A DNA stretch of 64,000 nt from the NCBI GenBank assembly GCA_958295515.1, contig CATQGW010000001.1, positions 124,001 through 188,000 on the forward strand, given 5' to 3'. The notes under the pieces were generated by a model. The model was not told where the DNA came from, did no database searches, and worked only from the letters and a program-made list of their open reading frames with translations. Positions 39,467 through 48,497 of this stretch are shown one piece after another. The DNA comes from an uncultured Dehalococcoidia bacterium. GTDB taxonomy: Bacteria > Chloroflexota > Dehalococcoidia > Bin125. Position numbers and translations under genes: made by a program. How positions within the stretch are numbered: position 1 is the stretch's first letter; every line of letters starts with the position of its first letter.

Positions 39467-40539
39467 GACAGCCCCTCCATCAGCGCCGAGGCGACCGCGC
39501 CGTAGTCGGCCGAGAGACGGATCATGTCGCTGTCGATTTGTTCGACCAGTTCGGCGTCCTTGAGGCCGTGCCCGGTGATCGTGCAGACCACCTGCTTGCC
39601 GGCAAGCTCGCTCGGATCGGCGTTGAGCAGTCCGGCGACGGAGGCGGCGGAGGCGGGTTCGCAAAAGACGCCCTCCTCGCTTGCCAGCAGCTGCCAGGCC
39701 TCGAGGATCTGCGCGTCCTCGACGGCGACAATCGCGCCGCCCGACGCGTCGCGCGCCGCCACCGCGCCGTCCCAGGAGGCGGGGTTGCCGATGCGGATCG
39801 CGGTGGCCACGGTTTCGGGCTGCTCGACGACCTTGCCGGAGACCAGCGGCGCGGCGCCGGCGGCTTGCACGCCCAGCATGCGCGGCCGGCGGCTGGCGCG
39901 CTCGGCGTGGAAGTATTCGGAGAAGCCTTGCCAGTAGGCGGTGATGTTGCCGGCGTTGCCGACCGGCAGGCAGTGCAGGTCGGGGGCGTCGCCGAGGCTG
40001 TCGACGATCTCCATCGCGGCGGTTTTCTGGCCGGCGATGCGGTAGGGGTTGACGGAGTTGACCAGCGCGACGGGCAGTTCTTCGGTGACCTCGCGGGCGA
40101 TGCAGAGGGCGTCGTCGAAGCTGCCGTCGATGGCGAGCACGCGGGCGCCGTGGGCGATGGCCTGGGCGAGCTTGCCCTGCGCGATTTTGGCGCCGGGCAC
40201 GAGCACGAAGGCGCGCAGCCCGCAGCGCGCGGCATAGGCGGCGGCCGAGGCGCTGGTGTTGCCGGTCGAGGCGCAGAGCACCGCCGTCGCGCCCTGCTCG
40301 ATCGCTTTGGCGACGGCGACGACCATGCCGCGGTCCTTGAAGGAGGCGGTGGGGTTGCACATTTCGAGCTTGAGCCAGACTTCGGCGGCGCCGCAGCGGC
40401 GGGCCAGCGCGTCGGCGCGCACGAGCGGGGTGCTGCCTTCACCGAGGCTGATGCGCGGGGTGGCATCGCTGATCGGCAGCCATTCGGCGTAGCGTTCGAG
40501 CACGCCGCTGGGGCCGGCGGGCGGGCGGGCGTCAGTCAT
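39463..40539 (-). CDS. thrC: Threonine synthase
   Basis: PLP enzyme that makes threonine from phosphohomoserine. The PLP lysine is in [11 protein letters not shown] near residue 73, the phosphate loop is [13 protein letters not shown] and [16 protein letters not shown] is the conserved block. 358 residues, the short bacterial/archaeal form. Its start overlaps the coiled-coil gene end by eight bases. Hom is one gene upstream; thrB and lysC are 17 kb away. Confidence 0.96.
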   Translation of the reverse strand: MTDARPPAGPSGVLERYAEWLPISDATPRISLGEGSTPLVRADALARRCGAAEVWLKLEMCNPTASFKDRGMVVAVAKAIEQGATAVLCASTGNTSASAAAYAARCGLRAFVLVPGAKIAQGKLAQAIAHGARVLAIDGSFDDALCIAREVTEELPVALVNSVNPYRIAGQKTAAMEIVDSLGDAPDLHCLPVGNAGNITAYWQGFSEYFHAERASRRPRMLGVQAAGAAPLVSGKVVEQPETVATAIRIGNPASWDGAVAARDASGGAIVAVEDAQILEAWQLLASEEGVFCEPASAASVAGLLNADPSELAGKQVVCTITGHGLKDAELVEQIDSDMIRLSADYGAVASALMEGLS

Positions 40540-41542
40540 CGGATTGCACCCGCACGTAGGCCTTGAGTTCGCGGATCTCCTGTTCGAGGTCGGTGATCTG
40601 GCGGCGTCGGATTTGTTCCTGCAGGGCGACAAAGCGCTGCTGCTCGCGGGTGGCTTCGCTGCGCAGATGTTCGAGCTCGTCGTTGAGCGAGGCGAGGGCG
40701 CGTTCGCGGTGGCTGTCGCGGATGCGCAGCTGTTCCGCGCCGCGCTCGACATCGCCGATCCGCTCCTGCATAGTCTCAAAGTTGCGCCGCACGCCGGCGG
40801 CGGTGGTGGTCGCCTCGTCGAGCATGCGGCGCGCGTCGTCGGCGCGGGCGCGCACCGCTTCCACGGCCGACATCAGGTCTTCCCATTGGTCGGCGGTTTC
40901 GCGGATGCGCAGCAGCGACTGCTGGACAGCATTCAGACGCTCGGTCAGTTCGCTGATTCGACGGTCGCTGATTTCTTCGCGGGCATCGGCGGCGCGCTGA
41001 TCGGCGTGCGCGCGTCGCACGGCTTCGGCGTTGGCGGCGATTCGCGCCTGGCCGGCTTCGACATGCGCCTCGGCCTGGGCGATTCGCTGCGCCATTTCGC
41101 CGTCGGTGTCGGCGAGCCGCTGCAGGGCCTGGTCCACCGCCGCGATCCGCTCATTGAGATCGCCCGCGGTCTGCTCGGTGACATCGAGCCGCCGCACCGC
41201 CTGGGCGAGCGTTTCGCGCTCAACATCGAACTCGTGGCGCAGTTGGCGCAGGGCGACCTCGATGCGTTCGCCCTGCTCGTCGAGGGCGGTCTGGAAGCGC
41301 CCAAAGCGCTCACGCAGGGTCTGCACTTCGTCGAGTCGGCTGGACAACGCGGCGACTTGGGAGACGGCGCGGAGGGCGAGCGCCTCGGTTTCGCGCAGGC
41401 GCTCCTGGGTGGCGATCAGCTCGCGGTGGTCGCGCTCGGCGGATTGCAACAGCTCGGTGACGCGAGCGCGCTGGCCTGCCAAGTCTTCCTCGAAGACCGA
41501 CATCCAGCCGTCGACGCCGTCGGGGCGGCTCCTCGTGGTCAT
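40532..41542 (-). CDS. Coiled-coil protein of unknown function
   Basis: 336 residues with no signal peptide or membrane segment. Nearly the whole chain is heptad-like, rich in Glu, Arg, Ala, Gln and Leu with few Gly or Pro. A typical stretch is LEHLRSEATREQQRFVALQE near the C-terminus. The gene is wedged between hom (ATGA overlap) and thrC (eight-base overlap), so it is co-translated with threonine genes. No enzymatic motif is seen. It could be a structural or scaffolding protein unrelated to threonine. Confidence 0.75.
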   Translation of the reverse strand: MTTRSRPDGVDGWMSVFEEDLAGQRARVTELLQSAERDHRELIATQERLRETEALALRAVSQVAALSSRLDEVQTLRERFGRFQTALDEQGERIEVALRQLRHEFDVERETLAQAVRRLDVTEQTAGDLNERIAAVDQALQRLADTDGEMAQRIAQAEAHVEAGQARIAANAEAVRRAHADQRAADAREEISDRRISELTERLNAVQQSLLRIRETADQWEDLMSAVEAVRARADDARRMLDEATTTAAGVRRNFETMQERIGDVERGAEQLRIRDSHRERALASLNDELEHLRSEATREQQRFVALQEQIRRRQITDLEQEIRELKAYVRVQSDD

Positions 41543-42876
41543 CGCGCGCCCACCGTCTCGAGGTTCTGGTCGCCTTCGATGCGCAGCCGCACGCCGACTT
41601 CGAGCACGCTGTCGGAGTCGGCGAGCGCGGACAGCACGCGATCCATCGCGCCGTCGGGTCCGGCGTGGGTGGTGATGATCAGTTCGGCGGCGGGCAGTTC
41701 GCTGTTCGCGGCTTCGGGTTGGGGCACCTGCAGGACGGAGGCGATGCTCACGCCTTCCGCAGCGAAGGCCCGGCCCAGCTCGGCCAGCACGCCGGCGCGG
41801 TCCGGCACCGCCAGCCGCAGGTAGGTGGGCAGGCAGACTTCGGCGAGGGGCAGCAGTTGGGGTGTGCGTTCGGCGGGCGACTGCGCGCGCGGCGCGGCGC
41901 TCGATGCTGCGCCGACCACATCGAGCAGGTCGGCCAGCACCGCGCTGGCGGTCGCGCCCGCGCCGGCGCCCGGACCCTCCAGCACCACCGTGCCGAGCAG
42001 GTCGCCTTCGACGGCGACGGCGTTGAGCACGCCATCGATTCGCGCCATCGGATCGTGCGCGGGAATGAGTGTGGGGTGAACGCGCAGGTCGATGCCGCGC
42101 TCGGTGCGCCGCGCGGTGGCCAGCATGCGGATGGTGTAGCCGAGGTTGGCGGCGTGTTGGAAGTCGCGGGCGCTGAGCGAGCGGATGCCCTCGCGGTGCA
42201 CCTGCTGCGGCTCGATCCGCGTGTGGAAAGCGAGTGAGGCGAGGATCGCGAGTTTGTAGGCGGCGTCGATCCCTTCCACATCGTTGGTCGGGTCGGCTTC
42301 GGCGTAGCCGAGCTGCTGCGCCTGCGCGAGCGCTTCCTGATAGGAAGCGCCGCGCTGCGACATTTCGCTGATCATGTAGTTGGTGGTGCCGTTGATGATG
42401 GCGCGGACGCAGCGCACCTCGTTGGCGCGCAGTTCGCGCTGGAGCACGCCGATGATCGGGATGCCGCCGCCGACGCTGGCCTCGTAGCGCAACCCGACGC
42501 CGTGGTCGCGGGCCAGCTCAAGCAGGCGCGGGCCGTGCTTGGCCATTACCTCCTTGTTGGCCGTGACCACTGACTTGCCCGCGCGGAGCGCCGCGGCGAT
42601 GCAGTCGGCGGCGGGGGATTCGCCGCCGATCAGCTCGATCACCACATCCACATCGTCGCGCGTACAGACTTCGAGCGGATCGGTCAGCAGCGCGGCGCAG
42701 CCGCCGACCAGCTCGCGCCGCCGCTCGGGATTGCGCACAGCGACGGCGCGTAGGGAGAGTTGGCGTCCGGCACGGTGTGCGAACGATTCGGCGTTGCGGC
42801 GCAGTTCGTCGAACACGCGCCCGCCCACGACGCCGAGGCCGAGCAGGCCGACGCCGACCTCGGCGCGCTCAGTCAT
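41539..42876 (-). CDS. hom: Homoserine dehydrogenase with ACT domain
   Basis: Reduces aspartate semialdehyde to homoserine. 445 residues. The NAD(P) loop is [17 protein letters not shown], the catalytic region is [20 protein letters not shown] and ATGTT-like [11 protein letters not shown], followed by [20 protein letters not shown]. The C-terminal ~90 residues form an ACT regulatory domain, consistent with threonine feedback. It overlaps the rpsR stop by four bases, an unusual coupling of a ribosomal gene to amino-acid synthesis. Confidence 0.96.
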   Translation of the reverse strand: MTERAEVGVGLLGLGVVGGRVFDELRRNAESFAHRAGRQLSLRAVAVRNPERRRELVGGCAALLTDPLEVCTRDDVDVVIELIGGESPAADCIAAALRAGKSVVTANKEVMAKHGPRLLELARDHGVGLRYEASVGGGIPIIGVLQRELRANEVRCVRAIINGTTNYMISEMSQRGASYQEALAQAQQLGYAEADPTNDVEGIDAAYKLAILASLAFHTRIEPQQVHREGIRSLSARDFQHAANLGYTIRMLATARRTERGIDLRVHPTLIPAHDPMARIDGVLNAVAVEGDLLGTVVLEGPGAGAGATASAVLADLLDVVGAASSAAPRAQSPAERTPQLLPLAEVCLPTYLRLAVPDRAGVLAELGRAFAAEGVSIASVLQVPQPEAANSELPAAELIITTHAGPDGAMDRVLSALADSDSVLEVGVRLRIEGDQNLETVGAR

Positions 42877-43703
42877 GCCGGCTCAGCGGGCGCGGGCGCC
42901 GGCTCCTCGGCGGGAGCGGCGGCGGGGTCAGGCGGCGGGGGCTGCTCCGCGGGCGCGGGAGGCGCTTCCGCCGGCGCAGGCGCAGCCGCGACGGGAGGCG
43001 TGTCCGCGACGGGAGCAGCGGCGACGGGGTCAGGGGTCGGGAGTTGCTCGGCGGGCGCGGGAGGCGCTTCCACCGGCGCAGGCGCAGCCGCGACGGGAGG
43101 CGCATCCGAGACGGGCGCGTCCGCGACGGGCGCGTCCGCAGCCGGTTCTTCCGACGGCGGCGGGGGCGGCTCGGAAATCCGGGCGGCGCGTTCGGCCATT
43201 CGGGTGACGATGCGGTAGCGGCTGGTCAGGCGCATGTGGTCCGCGGTGTAGGGCAGCAGGGCGACATGGCGGGCGCGCTTGATCTCGCGGGCCAGCTTGG
43301 TCTGATCCTTGGCCGTCAGCCCGGTCTTGCGGCGCGGCTCGATTTTGCCGCGGTCCGAGATCAGCTTCTTCAGCTTGTCCACATCCTTGTAGTCGATGTG
43401 CTCGACTTCCTGGGGAGTGAAGACGGGCGCGCGGCGTCGGCGCGAACGGCGGCGAGTGCGCTCGAGCATCTGCGGTCCGCGCTCGGCGGCGGCGGTCGTC
43501 GGTCCCGGCGTGACGCGCGGCGGCTCCGACTCAACAGGCGCTGCGGGCACCGCCGGTGCGAGCGCAGCTGCGGGCGCCGCCGGTTCGGGCGGCGCTGCGG
43601 GTTCAACGGGCGCGGCCGGTTCGGGCGGCGCGACCGGCGCTACGGTCGCCGCCGGCTCGGGCGGCGGCGCGGCCGCCTCAACGGCTTCCTGCTCTGTCGT
43701 CAT
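42873..43703 (-). CDS. rpsR: 30S ribosomal protein S18 with very long Ala/Pro extensions
   Basis: The S18 core is residues ~88-157: [19 protein letters not shown] and [20 protein letters not shown], ending [11 protein letters not shown]. The family is normally 70-100 residues; here there are ~87 extra at the N-terminus and ~119 at the C-terminus, both Ala/Pro/Glu-rich. The ATG at 43703 has AGGAGG six bases upstream, so the N-terminal extension is genuine. The C-terminal tail contains a 34-residue tandem repeat (residues 200-233 and 234-267). The position after rpsF and ssb is canonical. Confidence 0.93.
   Translation of the reverse strand: MTTEQEAVEAAAPPPEPAATVAPVAPPEPAAPVEPAAPPEPAAPAAALAPAVPAAPVESEPPRVTPGPTTAAAERGPQMLERTRRRSRRRRAPVFTPQEVEHIDYKDVDKLKKLISDRGKIEPRRKTGLTAKDQTKLAREIKRARHVALLPYTADHMRLTSRYRIVTRMAERAARISEPPPPPSEEPAADAPVADAPVSDAPPVAAAPAPVEAPPAPAEQLPTPDPVAAAPVADTPPVAAAPAPAEAPPAPAEQPPPPDPAAAPAEEPAPAPAEPA
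42903..43106 (-). repeat. 102-bp tandem duplication in the rpsR tail
   Basis: Two adjacent 102-base units (43005-43106 and 42903-43004) encode 34 residues each, beginning [11 protein letters not shown] and [11 protein letters not shown]. The offset is a multiple of three, so the frame is kept. The units are partly diverged, with the 5' part of the encoded repeat best conserved. Confidence 0.85.
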
Positions 43704-43760
43704 TGCATCCTCCTCGGTTCGGGATTGCCGGCTATCCGCCGGTGGTCGCTCGCAGCTCGG

Positions 43761-44189
43761 TTATTCGAAGGGCAGATCGTCGGCGTCCATGCCGGAGGGC
43801 GGCGCACCCTGGTCGTAGCCGCCGCCACCGCCACCGCCGCCGAAGTCGTCGCCTCCTCCGCGGCCACCGAGGAACAGCACATCTCTGGCGATCACTTCCG
43901 TGGTCCAGCGTCTGTTGCCGTCACGATCTTCCCACTCGTTCGTTCTCAGACGGCCTTCTACGTAGACCTGCCGACCTTTGCTGAGGTATTGACCGGCGAG
44001 TTCCGCGAGACGTTCCCAGCAGACAACCCGAACCCACTCCGTTTCCTCGCGCCGCTCGCCGTCCGGCGTGGTCCACGTGCGGTTGCAGGCGACATTGAAT
44101 CTCGCCATGGCGCGCCCATTGGCGGTGAAGCGCATCTCCGGATCGCCGCCAAGATTGCCGATGATTTGGACTTTGTTCAGGCTCGCCAC
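43761..44189 (-). CDS. ssb: Single-stranded DNA-binding protein
   Basis: 142 residues. OB-fold: MASLNKVQIIGNLGGDPEMR, FNVACNRTWTT, VCWERLAELAGQYLSKGRQV and YVEGRLRTNEWEDRDGNRR. A Gly-rich linker leads to the acidic tip DADDLPFE, which recruits replication and repair partners. It lies between rpsF and rpsR in the usual order. Confidence 0.98.
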   Translation of the reverse strand: MASLNKVQIIGNLGGDPEMRFTANGRAMARFNVACNRTWTTPDGERREETEWVRVVCWERLAELAGQYLSKGRQVYVEGRLRTNEWEDRDGNRRWTTEVIARDVLFLGGRGGGDDFGGGGGGGGYDQGAPPSGMDADDLPFE

Positions 44190-44230
44190 GGCTCAGCTCC
44201 CTCGCCTCTGCTGCATTGCCGCGATCCTAA

Positions 44231-44524
44231 CTAACCGTCGCGCCGCACGATCAGGTGGCGGAGCACCTGGTCGTCGATCGCCAGGGCGCGTTCAAGGGCG
44301 ATGCCGCTCGCGCCGAGGTCGGCTGAGTAGCGGGCGATCAGATAGTGCCCCTCGAAGGCCTGGCGGATCGGGTAGGCGAGCCGGCGGCGGCCCCAGTCGA
44401 TCACCTCCGAGACGGTGTTGCCGTGCTCGCTGAGCAGTTCGCGCAGCTGGGCGATCCGCTGGTCGATCAGATCGCCGGACACATCGGGGTGGAGCACCAC
44501 CATGATCTCGTATTCGCGCGCCAC
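44231..44524 (-). CDS. rpsF: 30S ribosomal protein S6
   Basis: 97 residues from a GTG at 44524, chosen because AGGAGG lies five bases upstream. AREYEIMVVLHPDVSGDLID and RRLAYPIRQAFEGHYLIARY match S6. A longer frame to 44638 would overlap glyA and has no ribosome-binding site. Confidence 0.95.
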   Translation of the reverse strand: MAREYEIMVVLHPDVSGDLIDQRIAQLRELLSEHGNTVSEVIDWGRRRLAYPIRQAFEGHYLIARYSADLGASGIALERALAIDDQVLRHLIVRRDG

Positions 44525-44561
44525 AACTGCCTCCTGCTGCTGTTCGTTCGTTGGTGTTGGG

Positions 44562-45836
44562 TCAGTCGCCGGCCGAAGCGGCGATGCCGGGGATGGGGAA
44601 GGCCGCGGCCAGCTCGCGGACATCGGCGCGCACGGCATCGCGCACTGCTTCGTCGTCGATCGCGTCGAGCACGCGGCCGATCAGCCGCGCGACCTCGGCC
44701 ATTTCGGCCTCGCGCATGCCGCGCGTGGTCAGCGCCGGGGTGCCGATCCGCACGCCGCTGGTCACCGTCGGGCGCTGCTCATCGTAGGGAATGGTGTTCT
44801 TGTTGGCGGTGATGCCGGCAGCGTCGAGCGCGGCTTCGGCGGCTTTGCCGGTCAGGCTTTTGACGCCGACATCGACCAGCATCAGGTGGTTGTCGGTGCC
44901 GCCGGAGACGAGCCGCAGCCCTTCGCCCTGTAGGCCTTCGGCGAGCGCTTTGGCGTTGGCCACGATCTGCGCGGCGTAGGCGGCGAATTCAGGGGCCGCG
45001 GCCTCGCGCAGGGCGACGGCTTTGGCGGCGATGGTGTGCATGTGGGGGCCGCCGGAGGTGCCGGGGAAGACGGCGCGGTCGATTGGGCGCGCCAGCTCGT
45101 CGTTGGTCAGGATCAGCGCTGAGCGCGGGCCGCGCAGGGTTTTGTGGGTGGTGGTGGTCACCACCGGCGCGTAGGGCACGGGCGAGGGATGGACGCCGCC
45201 GGCGACGAGCCCGGCGAAGTGCGCCATATCGACCATCAGGGTCGCGCCGACATCCTCGGCGATTTCGGCGGCGCGGGGGAAGTCGTAGTGGCGCGGGTAG
45301 GCGGTCGCGCCGACGACGATCACCTTGGGGCGATGCTCGCGCGCGGCGGCGGCCATCGCGTCGTAATCGATCCGCTCGGTTTCGCGGTCGACGCCGTAGG
45401 AGACGAACTGGAACCAGCGTCCGGAGATGTTGACCGGCAGGCCGTGCGAGAGGTGCCCGCCGTGGTTCAGCTCGAGTCCCATCGCGGTGTCGCCGGGTTC
45501 GAGCAGGGCGTAGTAGGCGGCGAGGTTGGCCTGGGAGCCGGAGTGCGACTGCACGTTGGCGTGCTCGGCGCTGAAGAGCGCTTTGGCGCGGTCGATGGCG
45601 AGGGTCTCGACGACATCGACGAACTCGCAGCCGCCGTAGTAGCGGCGGCCGGGGTAGCCCTCGGCGTACTTGTTGGTGAGGATCGAGCCCATCGCAGCGA
45701 GGACGGGTTCGCTGGGGTAGTTCTCGGAGGCGATCAGTTCGAGGCCGTCGTGTTGGCGGCGGGCTTCGCGCTCGATGGCGTCGGCGAGCTCAGGGTCGGC
45801 GGAGCCGATCGCACGCGCGGAGATGGTCAGGCTCAT
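44562..45836 (-). CDS. glyA: Serine hydroxymethyltransferase
   Basis: PLP enzyme that interconverts serine and glycine and charges tetrahydrofolate with one-carbon units. 424 residues. The PLP lysine is in [19 protein letters not shown], and [33 protein letters not shown] and [14 protein letters not shown] are conserved. The ATG at 45836 is preceded by a structured leader and a clear promoter. It is first in a run with rpsF, ssb, rpsR and hom. Confidence 0.97.
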   Translation of the reverse strand: MSLTISARAIGSADPELADAIEREARRQHDGLELIASENYPSEPVLAAMGSILTNKYAEGYPGRRYYGGCEFVDVVETLAIDRAKALFSAEHANVQSHSGSQANLAAYYALLEPGDTAMGLELNHGGHLSHGLPVNISGRWFQFVSYGVDRETERIDYDAMAAAAREHRPKVIVVGATAYPRHYDFPRAAEIAEDVGATLMVDMAHFAGLVAGGVHPSPVPYAPVVTTTTHKTLRGPRSALILTNDELARPIDRAVFPGTSGGPHMHTIAAKAVALREAAAPEFAAYAAQIVANAKALAEGLQGEGLRLVSGGTDNHLMLVDVGVKSLTGKAAEAALDAAGITANKNTIPYDEQRPTVTSGVRIGTPALTTRGMREAEMAEVARLIGRVLDAIDDEAVRDAVRADVRELAAAFPIPGIAASAGD

Positions 45837-45837
45837 A

Positions 45838-45900
45838 CGAAGGCGTCCTTCGCGTCGTGGGGACCTGCGGTCGAGCCGCAGGCCGCTGCCGCCCGGCAGC
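45838..45900 (-). promoter_or_regulatory. Structured glyA leader with SD-sequestering hairpin
   Basis: Three perfect stems follow each other in the leader: GCTGCC/GGCAGC (45885-45900), CCTGCGG/CCGCAGG (45864-45882) and CGAAGG/CCTTCG (45838-45852). The last includes GAAGGA, the only plausible ribosome-binding sequence, and ends two bases before the ATG. This layout fits translational control. I do not recognise a known riboswitch. Confidence 0.5.
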
Positions 45901-45926
45901 GCGCGAACGGTGGCTGGGCATTTTTC

Positions 45927-45955
45927 AGCGTATGCGCCCGCCCGACAGCGGTCAA
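45927..45955 (-). promoter_or_regulatory. glyA promoter
   Basis: Minus-strand TTGACC (45955-45950), a 17-base spacer and TACGCT (45932-45927). The predicted start is near 45920, about 84 bases before the glyA ATG. The -35 box overlaps the last codons of the upstream gene. Confidence 0.6.
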
Positions 45956-47082
45956 CGCGAGCTGTCCTGCTGGCGCTCGCGGCGTGTCCAGGCGATATCG
46001 ATCGCAGCCAGCAGGCCACCGGAGACGAGTGAGTGGCCGCCCAGGGCGATCGGCGCGGGAGCGGCGGCGGCGGCGGCAACCAGCTCGCGCAGCGGGGGTT
46101 CGGCGATTGCGTCCGGGTCGCCCAGGTCGGCGGAGAAGCGATCGCCGCGGGATGCGCCCCAGCCGAGATGGGCGAACAGTGGGCGAGTGTCGAAGATCAC
46201 CGCGTCGGCCAGCTCGACGAGGCCGTCAATCAGCGCCGCGCCGCCGACTGCGGCGCCGTGCAGTCCGAGCAGCGAGCGGGGCTGCGCGCCGGCGGCGGCG
46301 CGGCTGCGCAGCCCGCGCTCCTCGGAGATGACGCGCACCCGCGCCGAGGTGTCGCGGTCGAGCGCCGCCCAGACGGTTGCGCTCACCCGCCCGATCACCA
46401 TCAGCTGCTGCTCGCGCTCGGTGAGCACATCCAGCGCCGCCGCGAGCCGCTCACGGCAGGGTGCGAGCGGCGACTGCCAGTGATCCAGCGCGTCGGCAAG
46501 GTTGGGGCCGATTTCGAGCACGTCCGTCCGGCGCGCGAGGCTGAGCAGGGCGCAATCGGCGGGCGTATCGAGGTCGAGCAGGGTGTGAGCGGTGCGCTCC
46601 AGCGCCGTGATCTCCAGGTCGGCCTCGTCGCGCAGGCGGCGCGCGAAGGCGTTGTCCACCGCTTCGTCTTGCAACGCCGCGAGAGGCGCGGTGTTGGGCA
46701 GGCCGAGGAAGTCGGCGGAGTGCAGATTGTTGGCCAGCGATTGGCCGGATTCGATTCGCTCGCGCAGGTCGCGCCAGTGCTCGGCGGTCATCGCCGGCAT
46801 GCCCGCGCCGGCGTAGCAGACGGGGCCGGCTGTCTCGGCGGCGGCCTCGGATACCACCGTGCCGATCGACGCATTGGGATCGGTGCGGCACAGCGAGACG
46901 CCGCGCGCCTGCGCGAACAGTTCGGGCGCGGTGGTGTGGATGGTGATCTCGCCGAAGCCCGCGGCGCAGGCGCGTTGGGCGGTGTCGAGCAGGCAGGCGG
47001 CGCGGGCGTGCTCGACCATTTGCTCGGCGGTGGAGGCCGCCGGTTGGGGGCGCAGACAGAGCCAGAAAGCGGCGTTAGTCAC
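45952..47082 (-). CDS. Unknown protein, possibly nucleotidyltransferase-like
   Basis: 376 residues from a GTG at 47082 that overlaps the comF stop. I do not recognise it with confidence. The first ~190 residues have a faint MobA/CofC-like pattern: an alternating beta/alpha layout, [18 protein letters not shown] in the place of the usual Asp loop, and [15 protein letters not shown] near the end of that part. The usual N-terminal GGxSxRMG-type loop is missing. The C-terminal half is Ala/Leu-rich and contains [20 protein letters not shown]. Coding is supported by tight coupling to comF and by the glyA promoter at its end. Confidence 0.6.
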   Translation of the reverse strand: MTNAAFWLCLRPQPAASTAEQMVEHARAACLLDTAQRACAAGFGEITIHTTAPELFAQARGVSLCRTDPNASIGTVVSEAAAETAGPVCYAGAGMPAMTAEHWRDLRERIESGQSLANNLHSADFLGLPNTAPLAALQDEAVDNAFARRLRDEADLEITALERTAHTLLDLDTPADCALLSLARRTDVLEIGPNLADALDHWQSPLAPCRERLAAALDVLTEREQQLMVIGRVSATVWAALDRDTSARVRVISEERGLRSRAAAGAQPRSLLGLHGAAVGGAALIDGLVELADAVIFDTRPLFAHLGWGASRGDRFSADLGDPDAIAEPPLRELVAAAAAAPAPIALGGHSLVSGGLLAAIDIAWTRRERQQDSSR

Positions 47083-47806
47083 GCAGTTCCTCTCGCGTCG
47101 CGGTCCAGGCGTCGACGGCTGCCGCGCCGGCCGCCAGCAGCGTCGCGGCGGCCGATTCGAGCGTGGCCATCGTGGTCGCCACATCGTCGACCAGCAGCAC
47201 GGTGCGGCCGGCGATCCGCTGGGGCTCGGGCGCGCGGAAGGCGTCGCGCATGTTGGCGCGGCGCTCGCGCAGATTGGCGCTGCGGGCCTGCTGTTTGGAA
47301 CGCCGCCCGCGGCGTTCGAGCGCTTGCGCGTCGAGCGGAATGCCCGTGCGGTCGCTGAGCGCGCGGGCCAGGTGCTCGGCGTGGTTGCCGCCGCGCGCGC
47401 GGCGACGCCAGGCGGTCATCGGAATCGGCGCGAGCAGATCGACATCCCCGCGCAGCTGCCGCCCGCCGGCCTGCTCGACCAGCGGCACGGCGGCGGCGGG
47501 TACGCCTCGGTACTTGAGCGTCAGCACCAGCTCGCGCGCGACGCCCTCGTAGAGGAACGCGGAGCGCAGCTGCCGCAGGGGCGGCGGCGCATCGAGGCAG
47601 GCGCGGCAGAGGCCTTCCGAGCGCAGCCAGCAGCGCGGGCAGCGCAGGCCGTCGGCGCGCTGCAAGCGCCGACTACAACGGTCGCAGAGCACCAGCCCAA
47701 CCGCGCCGCAGGAGGCGCAGGTCGGAGGGAGGGCGAGGTCCAGGGCGAGCGCGCCCAGCTGCGCCAGGCGGGAACGCCAGCGGGACACTCGATAGACTGC
47801 GGGCAT
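47075..47806 (-). CDS. comF: ComF-family phosphoribosyltransferase-like protein
   Basis: Linked in other bacteria to DNA uptake or single-strand DNA handling. N-terminal zinc ribbon with CASCG, LCDRCSRR, RCPRCW and LCRAC; the PRPP-type motif VLLVDDVATTMATLES is near residue 205. 243 residues from ATG 47806, which gives a normal length. A GTG at 47788 is possible. Its ATG shares bases with the plus-strand moaD-moaE ATG (CATG), so its promoter must lie within that gene. Confidence 0.9.
   Translation of the reverse strand: MPAVYRVSRWRSRLAQLGALALDLALPPTCASCGAVGLVLCDRCSRRLQRADGLRCPRCWLRSEGLCRACLDAPPPLRQLRSAFLYEGVARELVLTLKYRGVPAAAVPLVEQAGGRQLRGDVDLLAPIPMTAWRRRARGGNHAEHLARALSDRTGIPLDAQALERRGRRSKQQARSANLRERRANMRDAFRAPEPQRIAGRTVLLVDDVATTMATLESAAATLLAAGAAAVDAWTATREELRD
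47793..47798 (+). promoter_or_regulatory. -10 box of the moaD-moaE gene
   Basis: TAGACT followed by six bases and then the ATG at 47805, the same geometry as at apt. The -35 region 18 bases upstream (47769-47774) is poor. The box lies inside the first codons of comF on the other strand. Confidence 0.4.
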
Positions 47807-48497
47807 GCAGATCAGCGTACGGCTCTTCGCCTCGCTCGCCGAAACGGTCGGCGCGCGCGAGCTGATGCTCAGCGACCTGCCGGAGCCGTGTACGGCCGGC
47901 GCGGTGGGGGAAGCGCTCTTTCGCCGCTTCCCACAGGCCGCGGGGATGCGCGACTCGGTGATGTACGCGGTCAACGCGGAATATGTGCAGCCCGATTTCC
48001 CGGTCGCCAGCCGCGACAGCGTGGCGCTGATTCCGCCGGTCAGCGGGGGCGCAGAGAGCGATCCGCATTTCCGGATCGTGGATGAGCCGCTCAGCGCGGA
48101 CGCGCTGCACGCGCTGGTGCTGTGCCCGCAGGCGGGAGCGGTGTCGGTCTTCCTCGGCGTGGTGCGCGACAACAATCTGGGGCGCTCGGTGGATTACCTC
48201 GAATACGACGCCTACCCGGAGATGGCGGAACGGATCATGCGCCGGATTGCGGATGAGATCCGTGCGCGTTGGGATGTGGTGGAGATCGCGATGCAGCACC
48301 GGATCGGGCGGTTGGAGATCGGCGAGGCAAGCGTGGGCGTGGCGGTGTCCTCGGCGCACCGCGCGGAGGCGACGGACGCCTGCCGCTACGGGATTGATCG
48401 GCTGAAGGCGGTGGTGCCGATCTGGAAGAAAGAGGTCTGGGCGGACGGCGAGGAGTGGATCGAGGGCAGCCTGACGCCGGCGGCGGAGCTGGATTAG
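47805..48497 (+). CDS. MoaD-MoaE fusion, molybdopterin synthase
   Basis: Both subunits of molybdopterin synthase in one chain (230 residues). Residues 1-82 are MoaD (ubiquitin-like, MQISVRLFASLAETVG) ending in PPVSGG, with Gly-Gly at 81-82. Residues ~90-230 are MoaE, with FLGVVRDNN, MQHRIGRLEIGEASVGVAVS and the catalytic lysine block PIWKKEVW. MoaD must present a free C-terminal glycine as a thiocarboxylate, so cleavage after Gly82 is expected, as reported for mycobacterial MoaX. It starts at the predicted transcription start. Its ends overlap comF and the AAA+ gene, both on the other strand. No other Mo-cofactor genes are in the window. Confidence 0.94.
   Translation: MQISVRLFASLAETVGARELMLSDLPEPCTAGAVGEALFRRFPQAAGMRDSVMYAVNAEYVQPDFPVASRDSVALIPPVSGGAESDPHFRIVDEPLSADALHALVLCPQAGAVSVFLGVVRDNNLGRSVDYLEYDAYPEMAERIMRRIADEIRARWDVVEIAMQHRIGRLEIGEASVGVAVSSAHRAEATDACRYGIDRLKAVVPIWKKEVWADGEEWIEGSLTPAAELD

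Noticed and set aside
38891..40360. 489-residue FolE with a long N-terminal extension
   Set aside because: The extension is a shadow of thrC. The GTG at 39466 gives the normal 191-residue enzyme.
45838..45920. glyA leader as a ZTP or glycine riboswitch
   Set aside because: I could not find the conserved core sequences of either class, so it is kept only as an unassigned structured leader.
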